NCBI GenBank assembly: GCA_913776795.1
Contig: CAJYRH010000158.1
Span: forward strand, 1-8,004
Source of the DNA: an uncultured Pseudorhodoferax sp.
GTDB lineage: Bacteria; Pseudomonadota; Gammaproteobacteria; Burkholderiales; Burkholderiaceae
Direction: 5' to 3'
DNA: 8,004 bases
Part shown: positions 1 to 6,332 of the stretch, in pieces
Layout: the number at the start of each line of letters is the position of its first letter
Numbering within the stretch: position 1 is the stretch's first letter
Notes under the pieces: model-generated
Seen by the model: only the letters and a program-made list of their open reading frames with translations
Database searches by the model: none
What the model was told of the DNA's origin: nothing
Made by a program: the position numbers and the translations under genes

Positions 1-529
1 GGGTCAAGCCCAGCCCATGGGCACTGGCACCGACCTGGCGCCAGTCCATGGCCGCCTGGCCTGGCTTTGCATGGCCCGTCATGAACACGACGCCACTTGC
101 GTGGTCGCGGTGCGTGAGGGGTACGCCAAGCGACGTGACCGCCGCCAGTCCGGCCGTGATGCCATTGACCACCTGGCAGGCGATGCCTTCGGCGCGCAGG
201 TGCTCGACCTCCTCGCCGCCGCGGCCGAAGATGAACGGGTCTCCGCCCTTGAGGCGCACCACGTGCTCGCCATCCCGCACAGCCGTGACCATGAGCTTTT
301 CAATGAAGGACTGCGGCGTGCTCTTGCAGCCGCCGCGCTTGCCCACGTGGACGATGCGGGCCTCGGGTCCGGCCCAGGCCAGCACCTCTTCGTTGACCAG
401 GTCGTCCACCAGCAGCACTGTCGCAGCCTGGATCGCCTTGACGGCCTTGAGCGTCAGCAGCTCGGGATCGCCAGGCCCTGCGCCAACCAGCGTGCAGGTG
501 CCCAACGAGGGTGGGGCTTTCGTGTTCAT
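1..529 (-). CDS. cobA: Uroporphyrinogen-III C-methyltransferase (SUMT), N-terminal part, runs off left edge
   Basis: SUMT methylates uroporphyrinogen III twice with S-adenosylmethionine to give precorrin-2, the branch point to siroheme and cobalamin. The first 176 codons are visible, out of about 250-280 in single-domain family members. Family motifs appear in order: the SAM-binding loop VGAGPGDPELLTLKA (residues 15-29), VGKRGG (62-67), VRLKGGDPFIFGRGGEE (91-107), VNGITAG (121-127) and GVPLTHRDHASG (135-146). The N-terminus begins directly with the methyltransferase fold. It therefore lacks the CysG-type dehydrogenase/ferrochelatase domain that would precede it in a fused siroheme synthase. 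The ATG overlaps the TGA of ybiB (ATGA), and no clear Shine-Dalgarno is visible, so translation is probably coupled. In this operon its likely job is siroheme supply for nitrite reductase. The remaining C-terminal third and the stop lie outside the window. Confidence 0.95.
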   Translation of the reverse strand, partial: MNTKAPPSLGTCTLVGAGPGDPELLTLKAVKAIQAATVLLVDDLVNEEVLAWAGPEARIVHVGKRGGCKSTPQSFIEKLMVTAVRDGEHVVRLKGGDPFIFGRGGEEVEHLRAEGIACQVVNGITAGLAAVTSLGVPLTHRDHASGVVFMTGHAKPGQAAMDWRQVGASAHGLGLT

Positions 530-1434
530 GCGTGGGACGTCAATTGCAAGACGTGGTGGACCTGGGCGGCGATGGCCGACGGAACGGGAAGGCGGCGCGC
601 CAGCACGCTGCGCGTGTACTCGGCCGTGTCGGCTGCGGCGATGGAGGCCGGCAAGCCTGGCACCTCCGCCAGCGTGCCGGGCTGCTGGGCTTGCAAGTCA
701 ACCGGCCGCCCGCGCACGAAACCAGCGAGCTGCGGCGTGCGGCGCGGGTCGCTGACGACCTCGCCCTCCAGCCCGCGCGAGAGCAGGGCCGTCATGCCCA
801 GCAGTTCAAACAATTCGGCCATAACGGCGGCAAACGCTGGATGGGTGTAGCTGCCGACCACCACCGCCGGACCGTCGACCGGCTGCATGAGCTTGACCAC
901 ACTGTGCCCGGCGTTGCGCAGGCCGACCACGCGGCGCACGTCGAGCAGGCGCTTGAGGCCCGGATGCAGCAGATCCGTGCCGACCACCGCCACCTCACCG
1001 TCGTCGATCCGGCGCAGATCGCTCCGGACCGGCACGCCGAGCAGCGCCAGCACTTCGCTGGCCGGCACGCGGCTCGATTCCGTCGCGCTGCCATGCACCA
1101 GCACCGGCAGGCCTTCGCGCGCGAGCAGCAAGGCCAGCAACGGTGTCAGCACGGGCAGCTTGCGCGCGCCGGTGTAGCTGGGCAGCACGACCACCGGGCG
1201 GCTACTGGCCGGCAATTTGGCTACACGCGCGTGCGTGGCGTCCAGGAAGCCGGCCATCTCCGCCGTGGTCTCCCCTTTGACGCGCATCGCCAGGCAAAAA
1301 GCGCCGATCTCCAGATCGGTAACCGTGCCGTCCAGGATATGGCCGAACAGGTCGGCCGCGTGTTCGCGCGCAAGCGGCTTGGCGCCGCGCGCGCCGCGGC
1401 CGATTTCCTTGATGTAGTGCGCAATGGTTGCCAT
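526..1434 (-). CDS. ybiB: YbiB family protein (TrpD2, anthranilate phosphoribosyltransferase-like fold)
   Basis: This 302-residue protein resembles E. coli YbiB (about 320 residues) along its length: HYIKEIGRG (6-14), LAMRVKGET (48-56), LPSYTGARK (84-92), LTPLLALLL (96-104) and GLRNAGHSVVKL (171-182). The family has the fold of anthranilate phosphoribosyltransferase (TrpD). The glycine-rich phosphoribosyl-pyrophosphate loop of true TrpD (GTGGD type) is replaced here by PSYTGARK, so TrpD activity is unlikely. E. coli YbiB is described as a nucleic-acid-binding protein; its role in nitrate operons is unknown to me. The chosen ATG matches the family N-terminus (E. coli also begins a few residues before KEIGRG). 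No Shine-Dalgarno precedes it. An in-frame GTG at 1512, overlapping the nasA stop as GTGA, would add 26 residues without obvious family similarity. The gene ends in an ATGA overlap with cobA. It is often annotated loosely as a glycosyl transferase. Confidence 0.88.
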   Translation of the reverse strand: MATIAHYIKEIGRGARGAKPLAREHAADLFGHILDGTVTDLEIGAFCLAMRVKGETTAEMAGFLDATHARVAKLPASSRPVVVLPSYTGARKLPVLTPLLALLLAREGLPVLVHGSATESSRVPASEVLALLGVPVRSDLRRIDDGEVAVVGTDLLHPGLKRLLDVRRVVGLRNAGHSVVKLMQPVDGPAVVVGSYTHPAFAAVMAELFELLGMTALLSRGLEGEVVSDPRRTPQLAGFVRGRPVDLQAQQPGTLAEVPGLPASIAAADTAEYTRSVLARRLPVPSAIAAQVHHVLQLTSHA

Positions 1435-1438
1435 GGGT

Positions 1439-1452
1439 GGGACGATTGTCCC
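1439..1452 (-). promoter_or_regulatory. Small hairpin just upstream of ybiB start
   Basis: The minus strand reads GGGACAATCGTCCC, a five-base perfect stem (GGGAC/GTCCC) with a four-base loop. It ends at 1439, leaving CACC between it and the ATG at 1434. It occupies the place where a ribosome binding site would be. There is no following T-run, so it is not a standard intrinsic terminator. It could lower translation initiation or mark an RNA-processing site, or it could be incidental. Confidence 0.4.
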
Positions 1453-1456
1453 GCAG

Positions 1457-1487
1457 GGCTTATGCCGGATCGTGAGTCGGCTTATGC
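1457..1487 (-). repeat. Direct repeat GCATAAGCC x2, 22-base period
   Basis: Minus-strand copies lie at 1487-1479 and 1465-1457, identical over nine bases (GCATAAGCC) and separated by 13 bases. The 22-base period is close to two turns of B-DNA, so a regulator could in principle bind both copies on one face. The repeat sits in the only sizeable gap of the operon. Function is unknown, and two nine-base copies could be chance. Confidence 0.5.
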
Positions 1488-1508
1488 GGTCGGTGCAGGG
1501 CAGGTCGT

Positions 1509-4286
1509 TCACGACGCTGCTGCCGTGGCGCGCACCATGCGCCGGAGTTCGGGGACGCAGGAGCCGCAGTTGGTACCGCATTGCAACGCGATCTGCACCG
1601 TGGCAAGGCGTTGCTCTGCGCTGCCAGTGCATTGCGCAAGCTGGCCTTCGATGGCCGTCTCGCTGACGCCGAAGCAACTGCACACGACCTTCCCGCGCGA
1701 CTGAATGCCCGCGGGCGCCCGGGCCTGAAACGAGAGCAACTGGCGACCGAAATCCTGCGCCGGCAACCGGTCCTGCAGCAGCGCGCGGATCCAGGCTTCG
1801 GCTCGCGTGTCGCCAGCCAGCAGAACACCCTCCACATGGGCCACTGCGCCATTGCGCGCCAGCCGCACGACGCGACGCTGGCCGCGCCGTGGATCGGCAT
1901 AGCGCATGGATTCCAGGCCATCCAATCCCAGCAACTGCTCGATCTGGACCAGAACGCCGCTGTCTGGCGCTGCCTGGCCAGCAGCACGCAGCAGAACGCC
2001 GGTGCGGCCGGTGTGAGCACCTGCCGGGCCGAACGGCACGCAACTTACGAACGGCAGGTCGCCCGCCAGCGCACGCAGCTGCGCGCGCACGCGCAGCGCC
2101 TCGCCGTCGGGCAGCCAGGCCATCGCCAGCATCGACCAGGGCAACTCTGCCTTGAGGATCTCGACCGGCGTGTGCTTGAGCTCGGGCTGTTTGGAGACGG
2201 GGCAGTGCTGCGGCGTGGTCAGTGCGTTCACACCGGCTAGCGCCATGCCGGTGCTACCGCGCCCGCCCAGGTACTCGGGCCCCCAGTGCATGGCGATGAA
2301 AGCCTGCGAAGCGCCCAGGTCGGCGCTGGCCGCGACTGGCAGGACGATGCTGCCGTGCCGCGAGGTCACGTGCACCAGGTCGCCGTCGGCCAACCGATGC
2401 TGCGCCATGTCCTGTGCATGCATCTGCACCACGGGCTCGGGGACGTGGCCGAACAGCCGGCCCAGCGTGCCGGTGCGGCTCATGCCGTGCCATTGGTCCC
2501 GCAGGCGGCCGGTGTTCAGTGAAAACGGGTAGCGCGTGTTGCACGGCGCGGCCACGGGCTGGTAGGGCATGGCGGCAAAGCGCGCACGTCCATCCGCGGT
2601 GGCGAAGCGGCCGTCCTCGTACAGGCGGGCTTTGCCTTGCGTGGCCCCGGCACGCAGCGGCCACTGCTGCGGCGCGGCCTCCAGCATCGCGTAGTCCATG
2701 CCGGTGATGTCCAGGTCGCGGCCGCGCGTGGTCTCGCGGTGCTCGTTCCACACAGACTCGGGCGTCCGGTATGCAAACAGCCCGCTGCCGCGGCCCAGTC
2801 GCTCGGCCAGGCGGCGCGCGAAGTCGGCTGCGATGCTCCAGTCGTGCCGCGCCAGGCCCGCTGGCGGCACGGCTGCCCGCACCCGCGAGATGCGCCGTTC
2901 GCTGTTGGTGACCGTGCCTTCCTTCTCACCCCAGGTCGTGGCCGGCAGCAGCAGGTCGGCAAAGGCGCAGGTGGCAGTGCCGGCGAAGGCCTCCTGCACC
3001 ACGACGAACTCGGCGCGCTCCAACGCGCGCCGCACGGTGGCCTGATCGGGCATGGACTGGGCCGGGTTCGTGCAAGCGATCCACAGCGCACGGATTTCCC
3101 CGTCGGCGGCGGCCTGGAACATCTCGAGGGCGCTCTTGCCGGGTGTGGCCGGGATGCGTTCGACGCCCCAGAATGCCGCCACCTCGGCACGGTGCGCGGC
3201 ATTGGCCATGTCGCGGTGCGCGGGCAGCAGGTTGGACAATCCGCCCACCTCCCGCCCCCCCATCGCATTGGGCTGGCCGGTCAACGAGAACGGGCCTGCA
3301 CCGGCGCGGCCGATCTGGGCCGTGGCCAGGTGCAGATTGATGAGTGCCGCGTTCTTGGCCGTGCCGCTGGACGACTGGTTCATGCCCATGCAGTACAGGC
3401 TGAGCGTGGCCGGCGCGGTGGCGAACAGGCGCGTGGCCTGCGCCAGCGCGTCCGGCGTGATGCCGCAAACGGAGGCCACGGCTTCGGGCGTGCAGTCGCG
3501 CACCAGGGCCACGAGTTCGTCGAAACCACGGGTGTGGGCGGCGATGTAGTCGGGCCGCGTCCAGCCCTCGCGCAGCATCAGGTGCAGCATGCCGTGGAAC
3601 AGCATCACGTCGGTGCCGGGCTGCAATGCCAGGTGCAGGTCGGCGATCTCGCAGGTATCGGTGCGGCGCGGGTCCACCACCACGATCCGCAGGGCCGGCT
3701 TCGCACGTTTGGCGTCCTCGATGCGGCGGAACAGGATGGGATGGGCCCAGGCTGTGTTGCTGCCCACGATGAACAGGCAGTCGGCATGCTGGAGGTCGTC
3801 GTAGCAGGCGGGCGGCGCGTCCGCACCCAGCGTCTGTTTGTAGCCGGCCACGGCGCTGCTCATGCACAGGCGCGAGTTGGTGTCCAGGTTGTTGGTGCCG
3901 ATCAGGCCTTTGGCGAGCTTGTTGAAGACGTAGTAGTCCTCCGTCAACAGCTGGCCCGAGAGGTAGAAGCCCACGGCATCCGGGCCATGCGCGCCGATCA
4001 CGCGGGCAAAGTGCGCGGCCGCCCCATCCAGGGCAGCGTCCCAGCCCAGCGGTTGCGGTGCTGCGCCGCGCGCCGCGCGCTGCATCGGCTGCAGCAGCCG
4101 CGTCTGGCGCGTGACCTCCGCGGTGGCGGTCAGGTGCAGCGTCGAGCCCTTGGTGCACAAACGGCCGAAGTTGGCCGGGTGCTGCGGATCGCCGCGCACG
4201 CCGATGATCTGGTCGGCCTCCGTGGCGATCAGCACCCCGCAGCCGACGCCGCAGTACGGGCAGGTGGAGCGCGTCTCGGTGCTCAT
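1509..4286 (-). CDS. nasA: Assimilatory nitrate reductase catalytic subunit with C-terminal BFD-like [2Fe-2S] domain
   Basis: This cytoplasmic enzyme reduces nitrate to nitrite at a Mo-bis-MGD centre. The 925-residue protein begins with a [4Fe-4S] motif C9-X2-C12-X3-C16-X27-C44 followed by TKG, the Mo/W-bis-MGD oxidoreductase signature. The likely molybdenum ligand is Cys141 in SRLCMSSAV. Cys-Met here is typical of Nap/Nas nitrate reductases, whereas formate dehydrogenases usually have Cys/Sec-His. Other pterin-enzyme segments include FIVGSNTAWAHPI and CMGMNQSSSGT, and the molybdopterin dinucleotide-binding domain lies around 580-700. The tail (865-925) has C869-X-C871 and C907-X2-C910, a BFD-like [2Fe-2S] domain as in enterobacterial NasA. 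A preceding stretch (about 804-864) resembles the end of the neighbouring FAD reductase. There is no Tat signal, so it is assimilatory, not periplasmic Nap. The start overlaps the reductase stop (ATGA) and has no clear Shine-Dalgarno. Confidence 0.95.
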   Translation of the reverse strand: MSTETRSTCPYCGVGCGVLIATEADQIIGVRGDPQHPANFGRLCTKGSTLHLTATAEVTRQTRLLQPMQRAARGAAPQPLGWDAALDGAAAHFARVIGAHGPDAVGFYLSGQLLTEDYYVFNKLAKGLIGTNNLDTNSRLCMSSAVAGYKQTLGADAPPACYDDLQHADCLFIVGSNTAWAHPILFRRIEDAKRAKPALRIVVVDPRRTDTCEIADLHLALQPGTDVMLFHGMLHLMLREGWTRPDYIAAHTRGFDELVALVRDCTPEAVASVCGITPDALAQATRLFATAPATLSLYCMGMNQSSSGTAKNAALINLHLATAQIGRAGAGPFSLTGQPNAMGGREVGGLSNLLPAHRDMANAAHRAEVAAFWGVERIPATPGKSALEMFQAAADGEIRALWIACTNPAQSMPDQATVRRALERAEFVVVQEAFAGTATCAFADLLLPATTWGEKEGTVTNSERRISRVRAAVPPAGLARHDWSIAADFARRLAERLGRGSGLFAYRTPESVWNEHRETTRGRDLDITGMDYAMLEAAPQQWPLRAGATQGKARLYEDGRFATADGRARFAAMPYQPVAAPCNTRYPFSLNTGRLRDQWHGMSRTGTLGRLFGHVPEPVVQMHAQDMAQHRLADGDLVHVTSRHGSIVLPVAASADLGASQAFIAMHWGPEYLGGRGSTGMALAGVNALTTPQHCPVSKQPELKHTPVEILKAELPWSMLAMAWLPDGEALRVRAQLRALAGDLPFVSCVPFGPAGAHTGRTGVLLRAAGQAAPDSGVLVQIEQLLGLDGLESMRYADPRRGQRRVVRLARNGAVAHVEGVLLAGDTRAEAWIRALLQDRLPAQDFGRQLLSFQARAPAGIQSRGKVVCSCFGVSETAIEGQLAQCTGSAEQRLATVQIALQCGTNCGSCVPELRRMVRATAAAS

Positions 4287-5503
4287 GGCGAAGTAGCGGG
4301 TTCGCCGAACATGAGCTGGTCGCGGATCGCTTCGACGCTGCGGCCCTCGCGCAGCAGCCGGAAGTACCAGTTGCTGTCCACCGTGTCACCGTACAGGCAG
4401 GCGCCGACCAGCTTGTCGTCCTGGATCACGAGCTTCTTGTAGACGCCACCCAGGGCATCGCGCATGACGATTTCCTCCGTGCCCTCGCCGCCCTGGAAAT
4501 TGCCGGCCGAGAACAGATCGATGCCGGTCACCTTGAGTTTGGTCGAGGTCAGCGAGCCCTGGTAACGGCCGATGCCGTGGTGCGCGAGGTGGTTGGCCGC
4601 GACCTTGCCCTGCTCGAACAGAGGCGCCACCAGACCGTATGCGATGCCGCGGTGCTGCGCGCACTCGCCGACCGCGTAGATGCGCGCGTCCGTCACGGTC
4701 TGCATGGTGTCGTGCACGACGATGGCGCGCTCGCAATGCAGCCGCATCTGCTGGGCCAGCGCGATGTTGGGACGGATGCCCACGGCCATGACAACCAGGT
4801 CGGCCGGCAGCTCGCGCCCGTCCTTGAGGCGCACCGCGCGCACGCGCTCGGCGTCGTTGCCCAGCAACGCGGCCGTGTGCGCTTTGAGAAGGAATCGCAG
4901 CCCACGCTGCTCCAGCGTCTGCCGCAGCAGTTCACCGGCGACATGGTCGAGCTGGCGCTCCATCAACCAGTCGCCGTGGTGCACCACGCTGACCTGCATG
5001 CCGCGCAGCGCAAGGCCGTTGGCCGCCTCCAGGCCCAGCAGGCCGCCGCCGATCACCACGGCGGTGCGGTCTGTCCTGGCGGCCTCGATCATGGCCTGCG
5101 TGTCGGCGATGTCGCGGTAGGCCATCACGCCTTCCAGGTCCGTGCCGGGCAAGGGCAACATGTAGGGGTTGGAGCCTGTGGCCAGCAGAAGCCGGTCGTA
5201 AGCCGCCTCGGTGCCGTCCTCGGCGCGCACGGTGCGCCGCCGGCGGTCGACTTCCAGAACCTTCTTGCCCGCGTACAGCGCAATGCCGTTGGCGCTGTAC
5301 CACTCCCAGGGGTTCAGCACGATCTGCTCGACGGTCTGCTCGCCGGCCAGCACGGGCGACAGCATGATGCGGTTGTAGTTGGGGTATGGCTCCGCGCCGA
5401 AGACCGTGATGTCGTACAGGCCAGGTGCGATCTTCAGCAATTCCTCCAGCGTGCGCACGCCGGCCATGCCGTTGCCCACCATCACGAGTTTCATCTTCGG
5501 CAC
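4283..5503 (-). CDS. NirB-like FAD/NAD(P)H oxidoreductase, probable electron-transfer subunit of the nitrate reductase
   Basis: This 406-residue flavoprotein matches the N-terminal half of NirB and is of the NasC (Klebsiella) or NasB (Bacillus) functional type. It most likely passes electrons from NAD(P)H via FAD to NasA. Visible motifs: FAD-binding GNGMAG (10-15), PYPNYNRIMLS (39-49), LATGSNPY (107-114), NAD(P)H-binding VVIGGGLLGLEAANGL (149-164), and the second FAD motif IYAVGECAQHRG (275-286). A C-terminal small domain ends in LYGDTVDSNWYFRLL (370-384). There are only three cysteines (257, 281, 369), so it cannot hold the BFD [2Fe-2S] or siroheme/[4Fe-4S] domains of full NirB (about 800+ residues) and should not be called nitrite reductase. 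The GTG start is chosen because a GGGAAAG element lies eight bases upstream and MPKMKLVMVGNGMAG aligns with NirB N-termini. An ATG three codons in (5494) is an alternative. It lies 22 bases after nrtC. Confidence 0.92.
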   Translation of the reverse strand: MPKMKLVMVGNGMAGVRTLEELLKIAPGLYDITVFGAEPYPNYNRIMLSPVLAGEQTVEQIVLNPWEWYSANGIALYAGKKVLEVDRRRRTVRAEDGTEAAYDRLLLATGSNPYMLPLPGTDLEGVMAYRDIADTQAMIEAARTDRTAVVIGGGLLGLEAANGLALRGMQVSVVHHGDWLMERQLDHVAGELLRQTLEQRGLRFLLKAHTAALLGNDAERVRAVRLKDGRELPADLVVMAVGIRPNIALAQQMRLHCERAIVVHDTMQTVTDARIYAVGECAQHRGIAYGLVAPLFEQGKVAANHLAHHGIGRYQGSLTSTKLKVTGIDLFSAGNFQGGEGTEEIVMRDALGGVYKKLVIQDDKLVGACLYGDTVDSNWYFRLLREGRSVEAIRDQLMFGEPATSP

Positions 5504-5525
5504 GGGCGCGTCTTTCCCACTGCGC

Positions 5526-6332
5526 TCAGGCGGCTTTTTCCACGTGGCCCTGGCGCGTGTAGAGGAAGTCGATCACGGCCTTGCGGTACATCACGTAGTC
5601 GCGGTCCTCGGCCAGCGCGACGCGGTTGCGCGGGCGCGGCAGGTTGACCGCCAGCACCTCGCCGATCGTGGCCGCCGGGCCGTTGGTCAGCATCACGATC
5701 TTGTCGGAGAGCAACACGGCCTCGTCCACGTCGTGCGTGACCATCACCACCGTGCTCTGCGTCTTGTGCACGATGGCCAGCAACTCGTCCTGCAGCTTGG
5801 CACGCGTCAGCGCATCCAGTGCGCCGAAGGGCTCGTCCATGAGAAGCACCTTGGGCTCCATGGCCAGTGCGCGCGCGATGCCCACGCGCTGCTTCATACC
5901 GCCGGAGATCTCGCCAGGGCGTTTGTGCGTGGCAGGCGTCAGGCCGACCAGCGCCAGGGCGGCTTCGGTGCGTTGCTTGAGCTGGCCCCGGCTCTCCCTG
6001 GCGCCGAACACGCGTTCCACGCCCAGGTGGATGTTCTCGAAGCAGGTCAGCCAGGGCAGCAGTGAATGGTTCTGGAAGACCACGGCGCGCTCAGGGCCAG
6101 GCCCGGCGATTTCCTTGTTGGCGCACAGCAGGGTGCCCCGGGTCGGCTGCGTCAGGCCGGCGATCAGGTTCAGCAGCGTGGACTTGCCGCAGCCCGAGTG
6201 GCCGATCAGCGCGACGAACTCCCCCTTGGCCACCGTGAGGTCGATGTCGCGCAACGCGACGAAGGGGCCGCGGGCGGTCTTGAAGGTCTGCTCGACGCCC
6301 TGGATCTCGATGAATTTCTTGTCGCTGTTCAT
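5526..6332 (-). CDS. nrtC: Nitrate ABC transporter ATP-binding protein
   Basis: This 268-residue ABC ATPase energises nitrate uptake through NrtB. Motifs in order: Walker A GHSGCGKST (44-52), Q-loop VVFQNHSLLPW (84-94), signature ISGGMKQRVGIARAL (142-156), Walker B VLLMDEPFGALD (162-173) and H-loop VTHD with His200. The Q-loop context and Met after SGG are typical of the nitrate/sulfonate/taurine ATPase group. It is a single nucleotide-binding domain, lacking the NrtA-like regulatory domain fused to cyanobacterial NrtC (it is more like NrtD), so it presumably works as a homodimer. The ATG overlaps the nrtB stop (ATGA) and is preceded by GAGGTG with a five-base spacer (6338-6343). The match to the nitrate-specific subgroup rests partly on the neighbouring nrtA and nrtB. 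Cyanate or bicarbonate importers are close relatives but do not fit the nasA context. Confidence 0.94.
   Translation of the reverse strand: MNSDKKFIEIQGVEQTFKTARGPFVALRDIDLTVAKGEFVALIGHSGCGKSTLLNLIAGLTQPTRGTLLCANKEIAGPGPERAVVFQNHSLLPWLTCFENIHLGVERVFGARESRGQLKQRTEAALALVGLTPATHKRPGEISGGMKQRVGIARALAMEPKVLLMDEPFGALDALTRAKLQDELLAIVHKTQSTVVMVTHDVDEAVLLSDKIVMLTNGPAATIGEVLAVNLPRPRNRVALAEDRDYVMYRKAVIDFLYTRQGHVEKAA

Larger units (their letters stand above)
1435..1508 (-). other. nasA-ybiB intergenic spacer (74 bases)
   Basis: This is the longest gap between genes in the window. Read on the minus strand it holds two copies of GCATAAGCC 22 bases apart, and then a short inverted repeat ending five bases before the ybiB ATG. 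No Shine-Dalgarno, no run of T after the hairpin and no convincing -35/-10 pair is visible. The stretch also stays open in the ybiB frame up to a GTG that overlaps the nasA stop, so it could be translated instead of being a leader. Both readings remain possible. Confidence 0.6.

Noticed and set aside
1439..1452. Intrinsic terminator after nasA
   Set aside because: The stem is only five bases and no T-run follows; the downstream gene starts within five bases.
511..1704. 397-codon plus-strand frame opposite ybiB and the nasA end
   Set aside because: Composition typical of antisense shadows (Arg/His/Gln rich); the opposite strand carries YbiB and BFD motifs.
1509..4286. NasA as a formate dehydrogenase
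   Set aside because: The ligand motif is Cys-Met (SRLCMSSAV), not Cys/Sec-His, and the neighbours are nitrate transport and siroheme genes.
2637..4442. 601-codon open frame on the plus strand, opposite nasA
   Set aside because: It mirrors nasA in a very GC-rich region, where antisense frames stay open by codon bias. Its translation is rich in Arg/Gly/His/Gln with no domain motif, whereas the minus-strand frame has full family motifs.
4283..5503. Calling the 406-residue flavoprotein nitrite reductase large subunit (nirB)
   Set aside because: It has only three cysteines and half the length, with no siroheme/[4Fe-4S] or BFD domain, so it cannot reduce nitrite alone.
4577..5647. 356-codon plus-strand frame opposite the FAD reductase
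   Set aside because: Antisense shadow: His/Val/Gln-rich translation without recognisable domains, fully covered by a well-supported gene.
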